Program-made: the position numbers and the translations under genes
Shown here: piece after piece, positions 58,511-64,000 of the stretch
How the letters are laid out: each line of letters begins with the position of its first letter
How positions within the stretch are numbered: position 1 is the first letter of the stretch
The notes under the pieces: generated by a model
What the model saw: only the letters and a program-made list of their open reading frames with translations
Told to the model about the DNA's origin: nothing
Database searches by the model: none
Assembly: GCA_020636435.1 (NCBI GenBank)
Contig: JACJXX010000002.1
Coordinates: forward strand, 248,001 to 312,000
Direction of reading: 5' to 3'
DNA length: 64,000 nucleotides
DNA from: Lewinellaceae bacterium
GTDB taxonomy: Bacteria > Bacteroidota > Bacteroidia > Chitinophagales > Saprospiraceae

Positions 58511-60136
58511 CTACACCAGCTGCACCCTCTGCGGCGCTTCCACCCAAATCTTCTCCGTCATATAAATACCGATCAGCACGATCAGGCCAGCCAGGGCCAG
58601 CATCGGCGTGGCCAGTCCGGGGATAAACAGGATGGCCAGCGGGACCAGGTTGCCGAAGAAGATGGCGCCGATCCAGAACTGGCTGCGGTAGCGGCCTTTC
58701 GCAATCATTTCCACCACGATCTTAGCTTCCTGAGTCGGATGGGTCATCGTCAGTTCCACCAGTACGGTCAACAGGTTGATGACGATGCCGGCGGTCAGCA
58801 GGTATTTCAAATACGCCAGCCATTCGGCTGTAGCCGGAGTGAAGAGGGCGATAATGGTGAAAGCCGCCGCGCCGGCCATAAAGCTGTGCGCCAGCATGTG
58901 GACGGCCAGAGCCGGGCTTTGCCAGAAATCGCGCCCTTTAGCTTGCGCAAAAAGAAAGGCTGTGTAGACGGCAGTCAGCACGGCGAACACCAGGGTGATC
59001 CATTCCACCGGCGCCTTGAGCCTATCCCAGCCAAAGTAGGCCGCCAGCCCCAGGAGGGTCAGCAGGCCGCCGTAGATGCTGAAGGAATAGCCGCCGCGCA
59101 CCAGCCAGGAATTCCACTGCGGCCGCAGCAGCACGTTCAGGAAGCGGTCCGGGCGGTCCAGGTCCATGATCAGCAGGATGCCGGTGGCGGCCAGGAAGAG
59201 CAGCCCGGCGCCCAGGCCCCACCACCAGGCGGAAACGCTGGCCTCGGCCCATCCGAACAAAGCGCCCAGGAAGGACACCAGGAAGACCCCGGCGGAGATG
59301 GCCTTGGTGAGCACATAACCCGAAACCTCCCAGCCCCAGAGGATGCCCTTATCGGGCGCATCGTACACGCGGCGAGGTTTATTCATTAATAATTCTATGG
59401 ATTTGGCGACGCCGTTTTGAGCGACATTGCCGGCGTAGGTGGTATGGCCGTTTGCCTCCATCAGTGCATCGATCGCATCGCCGTTGGAGAAGGCCATCTT
59501 TTCGGCGGCTTTAGCATAATGGCCCACACCGCGCGACTGAGCACTCCAGAAATAGTCATCGGATTTTTCTGTCGCCAACGGGTTCAGAGAGGCCTCATCG
59601 CCATTGATGTAAAAGAGGTTGGGCACCGTACCCTTAGCGGCTTTTCGCACAGTGACCTGCTCGCGGCCCAGCAGTTGGAAAATCTCCGATTCCGGGTCTT
59701 CCATATCGCCGGAAATGATGGCGTGTTCCGGGCAGACGTTCACGCAGGCCGGCTCCAGGCCGATGTCTACGCGGTGCGCGCAGTAGTTGCACTTGGCAGC
59801 TGTGTGGTTCTCCGGGTCGATGTAAAGCGCGTCGTAAGGGCAAGCCTGCATACAGGATTTACAGCCGATGCAGCGGTTTTTGTCGAAATCGACGATGCCG
59901 TCGTCCCGGATGAATAGAGCCTCCACCGGGCATATTTCCACGCAGGGCGCATCCGTGCAGTGGTTGCAGCGCATCACGGAAAAGAGGCGGCGCGTATGCG
60001 GAAATTCTCCCTTCTCTACTTGCTTGACCCAGGTTCGGTTGACGCCTACCGGCACCTGATGTTCCGCTTTGCAGGCTGTGGTGCAGGCGTGGCAGCCGAT
60101 GCACTTCCGGTTGTCAATGATAAATCCGTACTTCAT
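58511..60136 (-). CDS. Fused ferredoxin-NrfD subunit (SoeB/SoeC-like) of the molybdoenzyme
   Basis: 541 residues. The N-terminal about 180 residues are a four-cluster ferredoxin of the NrfC/PsrB type: CIGCHACTTACKAEH (Cys12, 15, 18, 22), CNHCTDAPCVEICP, CIGCKSCMQACP and CNYCAHRVDIGLEPACVNVCP. After a linker, residues about 280-535 form an NrfD/PsrC-like membrane domain with eight or more helices (YVLTKAISAGVFLVSFLGALFG, WWWGLGAGLLFLAATGILLIMDLDRPDRF, and others). It should pass electrons between the cytoplasmic catalytic subunit and the quinone pool. In most species these are two proteins; here they are fused. Confidence 0.88.
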   Translation of the reverse strand: MKYGFIIDNRKCIGCHACTTACKAEHQVPVGVNRTWVKQVEKGEFPHTRRLFSVMRCNHCTDAPCVEICPVEALFIRDDGIVDFDKNRCIGCKSCMQACPYDALYIDPENHTAAKCNYCAHRVDIGLEPACVNVCPEHAIISGDMEDPESEIFQLLGREQVTVRKAAKGTVPNLFYINGDEASLNPLATEKSDDYFWSAQSRGVGHYAKAAEKMAFSNGDAIDALMEANGHTTYAGNVAQNGVAKSIELLMNKPRRVYDAPDKGILWGWEVSGYVLTKAISAGVFLVSFLGALFGWAEASVSAWWWGLGAGLLFLAATGILLIMDLDRPDRFLNVLLRPQWNSWLVRGGYSFSIYGGLLTLLGLAAYFGWDRLKAPVEWITLVFAVLTAVYTAFLFAQAKGRDFWQSPALAVHMLAHSFMAGAAAFTIIALFTPATAEWLAYLKYLLTAGIVINLLTVLVELTMTHPTQEAKIVVEMIAKGRYRSQFWIGAIFFGNLVPLAILFIPGLATPMLALAGLIVLIGIYMTEKIWVEAPQRVQLV

Positions 60137-60385
60137 GCTCTATCTTGGAATATATTTTTATAATTATCCATAAAAGTATGAACACATTTTCATATTTCAA
60201 AATACCCCGGCAAACTTGGCAAGTTTTCTCGTAGCTGGCTAATGTTTTTCCAGGGGGTTCGGCCAACGGGTGGGAAAATGGAATGAAAGTGAGTTAATCA
60301 GGTATATTATATAACAATCTACCACCTGAAAAATATTGAGGGGCGGCTTTATTTAGAAAAGTTTGAAATAAACAGGCTCCCCAAC

Positions 60386-62125
60386 TCACTGCCCCTCATT
60401 CGTCTGCACCGCATCCGGGCTCCAGAAATCTTCATCGCCCGATTCCCGCCGCTTGCGGAAAGCCTCCACGGCGTCGTGGATGTACATGAAGTGGTTCTTT
60501 GCGCCGATCTTTTCGATCAGGCCGTTTTTCTTAAGGATATCCCGAACCGGGCCTATGGCGCCGGAAAGGTAAAACAGGACGCCCCGCTGTTGCAGGTAGG
60601 CCATCAGTTCCTGTAGGATATTGATCCCACTGGAATCGATATCGTGGATGCTGGAAGCGTCGAGGATGAGCAATTTCAGGGCATGGCCCTCTTTATCCAC
60701 CAGGCCTTCCAACGACTCCCGGAAATAAGTGGCGTTGCCGAAATAGAGCTGAGCATCGAAGCGGACGATCAGTATCTCATTGTGCCGGATGGCTTTCTCA
60801 AAACGGTTGATGTTCCGGTAGCTCCGGGAATTGGGCAACTGCCCCAGGATGGATATATGAGGCTTGGAATTCCGGTAAATCATAAAGGCCAGAGAAAGGA
60901 TGACACCGGTGAGTACGCCATTTTGAATACCCAGCGTGAGGGTTGCGGCGAAGGTCACGATCATGGTCATGAAATCCGTGCGGTCGGTACGCCACAGGTG
61001 GACGGCCTCCCGGTAATCCACCAGGTTGATCACAGCTGCCACGATGACAGACGCCAGGATAGCCTTGGGAAGGTAGAAGAACAAAGGCGTCAGAAACAGA
61101 ATGGTCAGAGCGACAAGCACTGCGCTCACCATGGAGGAGACGCCGGTCTGGGCGCCGGCATCGTTGTTGACCGCCGAGCGGGTGAAGCTTCCGGTGGTGG
61201 GGTAGGAATGAAAAAAAGCTCCGCCGATCTTGGTCAGCCCCAGTGCGATGAGTTCCTGGTTGGGAATGACGCGGTAGTCTTTGTGCATCGCCTCAATGGT
61301 TCTGGCGATGGCCAGCGACTCGATAAAGCTGATCAGGCAAATGGTCAGGGCCAGGGGCAGCAGTTGCATCACCATTGGCCAGTCGATGTGGGGCGTGGAA
61401 ACCGGCGGCAGCCCGTAGGGGACATCTTCCACGATTTCCACCCCCTGGCCGTGCATGTCAAAAAGGTAAACGGCAGCTGTACTGATGACAACCGCGAGCA
61501 AGGATCCGGGAATGGATTTGTTGATCCGTTTTAGCAGAAGAATGAACGCAATGCCTCCGAAGCCCAACCCCACCGTCGGCCAGTGGGTATCGCCGATGTT
61601 CTGCACGGCGCTGATGATGACTTCGTGAACAAAACTGCTGCGGGAAATATCGATCCCCAGCAGGTTCTTCAACTGGCTGAGCCCGATGATGAAAGCAGCC
61701 GCCGAGGTAAACCCGGCAATGACCGGGTGAGACAAAAAGTTGATCAGAAAGCCCAGGCGAAAAACCCCCAGCAAGATTTGGATTACTCCCGCAATTAAGG
61801 CCGTAGCAATGGCCATGCCAATGAAAGCTTCCGTGCCCGTCTCGGCAAACTGGCTCACGCCTGCGAGGACCAACAGCGACACCAGCGCCGTCGGCCCAAC
61901 CGACAACTGCCGGGAAGTGCCAAAAAAGGAATAAAAAAACAAAGGGACGATGCTGGCGTATAAACCATAGATGGGGGTAAGCCCCGCCAGCAAGCCGTAG
62001 GCCATGCCCTGGGGAATCAGCATCACGCCGACCGTAAGCCCGGCGAGCAGGTCGCCCCTGAGGTATGATTTTTTATACTTTGGCAGCCAATCGAGAATGG
62101 GAATGTAAGAGCGGATATCCTTCAC
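60386..62125 (-). CDS. SulP family anion transporter with STAS domain
   Basis: About 579 residues from the GTG at 62125 (KDIRSYIPILDWLPKYKKSYLRGDLLAG); an ATG at 62218 is possible but its extra 31 codons look non-coding. Membrane domain of about 12 helices with the SulP signature GLTVGVMLIPQGMAYGLLAGLTPIYGLYASIVP. The C-terminal STAS domain (about 430-550) has ALKLLILDASSIHDIDSSGINILQEL. Family members carry sulfate, bicarbonate or other anions. Between a sulfite-oxidising enzyme and a persulfide dioxygenase, sulfate or sulfite movement is the likely job (inference). Confidence 0.9.
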   Translation of the reverse strand: MKDIRSYIPILDWLPKYKKSYLRGDLLAGLTVGVMLIPQGMAYGLLAGLTPIYGLYASIVPLFFYSFFGTSRQLSVGPTALVSLLVLAGVSQFAETGTEAFIGMAIATALIAGVIQILLGVFRLGFLINFLSHPVIAGFTSAAAFIIGLSQLKNLLGIDISRSSFVHEVIISAVQNIGDTHWPTVGLGFGGIAFILLLKRINKSIPGSLLAVVISTAAVYLFDMHGQGVEIVEDVPYGLPPVSTPHIDWPMVMQLLPLALTICLISFIESLAIARTIEAMHKDYRVIPNQELIALGLTKIGGAFFHSYPTTGSFTRSAVNNDAGAQTGVSSMVSAVLVALTILFLTPLFFYLPKAILASVIVAAVINLVDYREAVHLWRTDRTDFMTMIVTFAATLTLGIQNGVLTGVILSLAFMIYRNSKPHISILGQLPNSRSYRNINRFEKAIRHNEILIVRFDAQLYFGNATYFRESLEGLVDKEGHALKLLILDASSIHDIDSSGINILQELMAYLQQRGVLFYLSGAIGPVRDILKKNGLIEKIGAKNHFMYIHDAVEAFRKRRESGDEDFWSPDAVQTNEGQ

Positions 62126-62254
62126 TGTTGAATCGTTGAATTGTTGTAATGTTCCACGGCTACCTGGTTGAACTGCTAAATTGGAGCCCTGCCCTACAAT
62201 AGCCGAACCGTATAACAATCAACAATTAAACCATTTGGCCAGCCCTCCGGGGCT

Positions 62255-63673
62255 TTATGCCTCCGCCTTGCTGGAGCACTCGAAGTCCGTCCTGGGCAAG
62301 CCGGCGGCGATGATTTCCTCCAGGGAGGATTGCACGTTGACGAGGTTGTCGTATCCTCTGGACTTCAAAATCGAGGCGGCGATGGTCGAGCGGTATCCGC
62401 TGCGGCAATGCAGGTAGTAGCGTTCATCGTGGCGGATGGCGGCCATATTGTCGTTGATGAAATCCAGGGCAAAATGCTCGGCGGGTTCCAGCCGCTCGGC
62501 ACTCCATTCGCCGGGCTTGCGCACGTCCAGGATTCTGATGTCGGGTTGTGCCTGGTAGCGCCGCGCGAACTCGCTGGCGTCAATCGAATCGATGGCGTCG
62601 ACTTCCTTGCCGGCGGCTTTCCAGGCCGCCAGGCCGCCTTCCAGATAGCCGATGGCATTGTCGTAACCGACCCTCGACAAGCGCATGACCGTTTCTTCCT
62701 CCCGGCCTTTCGGAGCGACGATCAGTATGGGCTGCTGCAAATCCGGGATCAGGGCGCCAACCCAGGGGGCGAAGGTGCCGTCCAACCCGATAAAGATGCT
62801 GTTGGGGATGAAGCCTTTTGCGAAGTCTTCCTTATCCCTTACGTCGAGCACCAGGGCGTCGTGTGCATTGGCGGCAAGTTCGAAGGCTTCCGGGTTCAGG
62901 GGGTGAGCGCCCCGCTCCAAGACGGCTTCAAAGCTCTCGTAGCCGGTCTTGTTGATCCTGGCGTTTTTGGCGAAATACTGAGGCGGGGGCAGCAGGCCCT
63001 CTGTCACTTCCCGGATGAATTCCTCCCGGCTCATGTCGGCGCGCAGGGCATAGTTCGTCTTTTTCTGGTTGCCCAGGGTGTCCCAGGTCTCTTTGCTCAT
63101 GTTTTTGCCACAGGCGGAACCAGCGCCATGGGCCGGATAGACGATTACATCGTCGGGCAGGGGCATGAGCTTGTTGCGGAGGCTGTCGAAGAGCCAGCCG
63201 GCCAGGTCTTCCTTGGTCAGGCTGCCCTTTTTCTGGGCCAGGTCGGGGCGGCCCACATCGCCGATGAAGAGCGTGTCGCCGGAGAAAATGGCGTATTCCT
63301 TGCCGTTTTCATCCAGCAGGAGGTAGGTCGTGCTCTCCGGGGTGTGCCCCGGGGTGTGCAGCACGCGAATGGCAATATCGCCCAGTTTGAATTCCTCCCC
63401 GTCTTTGGCTTCGTATTTTTCATAAGTTGTTTCGGCGCCTGGCCCGTAGACGATGCGCGCGCCGGTTTTCTCCGCCAGGTCGAGGTGCCCGGAAACAAAA
63501 TCGGCGTGGAAATGCGTTTCGAAAATATACTTGATCGCAGCTTTGTTGTCTTTCGCTTTTTTCAGGTAGGGTTCCGTTTCCCGCAAAGGGTCAACGATAG
63601 CAGCTTCGCCTTTGCTCTCAATATAGTAGGCGCCCTGCGCCAGGCATCCGGTATAAATCTGTTCGATCTTCAT
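62255..63673 (-). CDS. CstB-like persulfide dioxygenase fused to two rhodanese domains
   Basis: 472 residues from the ATG at 63673. The N-terminal metallo-beta-lactamase fold (about 1-250) has THFHADFVSGHLDLA (His54, His56, Asp58), HTPGHTPES and FSGDTLFIGDVGRPDL, as in ETHE1/CstB non-heme iron persulfide dioxygenases. The first rhodanese domain (about 270-365) lacks the active-site Cys (VAPKGREEET). The second (about 375-460) has it (LHCRSGYRST). Dioxygenase, pseudo-rhodanese, rhodanese is the order of Staphylococcus CstB, which turns low-molecular-weight persulfides into thiosulfate. It should supply sulfite or thiosulfate to the enzymes encoded downstream. Confidence 0.88.
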   Translation of the reverse strand: MKIEQIYTGCLAQGAYYIESKGEAAIVDPLRETEPYLKKAKDNKAAIKYIFETHFHADFVSGHLDLAEKTGARIVYGPGAETTYEKYEAKDGEEFKLGDIAIRVLHTPGHTPESTTYLLLDENGKEYAIFSGDTLFIGDVGRPDLAQKKGSLTKEDLAGWLFDSLRNKLMPLPDDVIVYPAHGAGSACGKNMSKETWDTLGNQKKTNYALRADMSREEFIREVTEGLLPPPQYFAKNARINKTGYESFEAVLERGAHPLNPEAFELAANAHDALVLDVRDKEDFAKGFIPNSIFIGLDGTFAPWVGALIPDLQQPILIVAPKGREEETVMRLSRVGYDNAIGYLEGGLAAWKAAGKEVDAIDSIDASEFARRYQAQPDIRILDVRKPGEWSAERLEPAEHFALDFINDNMAAIRHDERYYLHCRSGYRSTIAASILKSRGYDNLVNVQSSLEEIIAAGLPRTDFECSSKAEA

Positions 63674-63702
63674 TGGAAAGAGATTTTGGTATGTGTTATC
63701 GG

Positions 63703-63873
63703 CTAGTAGTCTGTCAACGTTTGAATGCGGGGTAAGGTATCTGCGAATTTTTCGTCTGGACAAGGCGAGGGTTCCCGACTTTAGCCGTAGCTAAGGGAGG
63801 TGGTTCCTTAACGTAGGCCAGGCGGAAAAGGCGCCATAGATTACCCTGCAATTTAAGCTTGACAGACTACTAG
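63703..63873. repeat. ~170-bp palindromic element, copy C
   Basis: CTAGTAGTCTGTCAA (63703-63717) is the exact inverse of TTGACAGACTACTAG (63859-63873). The core GGACAAGGCGAGG...TTAGCCGTAGCTAAGG...CAGGCGGAAAAGG is related to copies A, B and E but more diverged. It occupies the region upstream of the persulfide dioxygenase gene; no gene is seen in 63674-64000. Confidence 0.7.
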
Positions 63874-63939
63874 GCCAGTAAAGTGGAAAACAAAATTATG
63901 AAGATTCTTTCATATTTTCAAGGAGACAACCTGGAAGGC

Positions 63940-64000
63940 AAGGCAATTGCATGAAATATGTTTTGACCCCGAAGCGGGTCAAACGTCTATAGAATTATCC
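63940..64000. repeat. 61-bp dispersed repeat, copy 2 (cut by window edge)
   Basis: 57 of 61 positions match 35546-35606, including the TTGACCC-CGAAGC-GGGTCAA hairpin. It may continue beyond the window. Confidence 0.8.

Noticed and set aside
62330..63706. 458-codon plus-strand open frame opposite the persulfide dioxygenase gene
   Set aside because: Antisense shadow of a gene with intact metal and rhodanese motifs.

Overview
The window looks like a chromosomal segment of an aerobic, fairly GC-rich member of the Bacteroidota, most likely Saprospiria (Lewinella/Haliscomenobacter-like). The evidence is alternative complex III genes, a SusC/SusD pair, several type IX secretion (T9SS) cargo proteins with type A or type B (gliding-motility) C-terminal domains, TAnnTTTG-type promoters and a lack of Shine-Dalgarno sites. 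No tRNA, rRNA, CRISPR array, prophage or intact insertion sequence was seen.

Layout. 1-2706 (minus) holds the 5' part of an alternative complex III operon (actA, partial actB). 2974-7485 has thyA, a START-domain protein and a large T9SS protein. 7536-9864 is a stress module: an ECF sigma factor, two small membrane proteins and an Hsp20 chaperone. A promoter-like motif with identical spacing lies in front of the sigma gene and in front of the small-protein/hsp20 unit. 10189-22095 is mixed: T9SS proteins, a PHB-depolymerase-like esterase, trans-3-hydroxyproline dehydratase, a UbiD decarboxylase, a penicillin acylase, a putative small RNA and a DUF1573 protein. 22464-24875 is a fused branched-chain 2-oxoacid dehydrogenase E1.

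25845-39734 is a nearly complete reductive pyrimidine catabolism island. It carries PreT/PreA dihydropyrimidine dehydrogenase, dihydropyrimidinase, beta-ureidopropionase, a class III aminotransferase, a CoA-acylating (methyl)malonate-semialdehyde dehydrogenase, an NCS1 nucleobase transporter and a sodium:solute symporter. Together these should take uracil or thymine to acetyl-CoA or propionyl-CoA. A SusC/SusD pair and another T9SS surface protein follow (40227-47541).

47732-54653 holds a chimeric DUF885/aspartic-protease-like protein, an orphan nuclease-toxin-like ORF, a sulfotransferase, a membrane-anchored AraC regulator, an erythromycin-esterase-like enzyme and a glycine-rich RRM protein. 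54887-63673 (minus) is a sulfur island: a cytoplasmic SoeA-like molybdoenzyme, a fused SoeB/SoeC-like ferredoxin-NrfD subunit, a SulP anion transporter and a CstB-like persulfide dioxygenase-rhodanese. The likely route is persulfide to sulfite/thiosulfate to sulfate.

The intergenic space is unusually rich in long imperfect palindromes from several families. The most notable are a family of about 165-bp elements whose cores are related but whose arms differ between copies while remaining self-complementary within each copy, and a mirrored array of GATGCT/AGCATC boxes alternating with hairpins between preT and preA.
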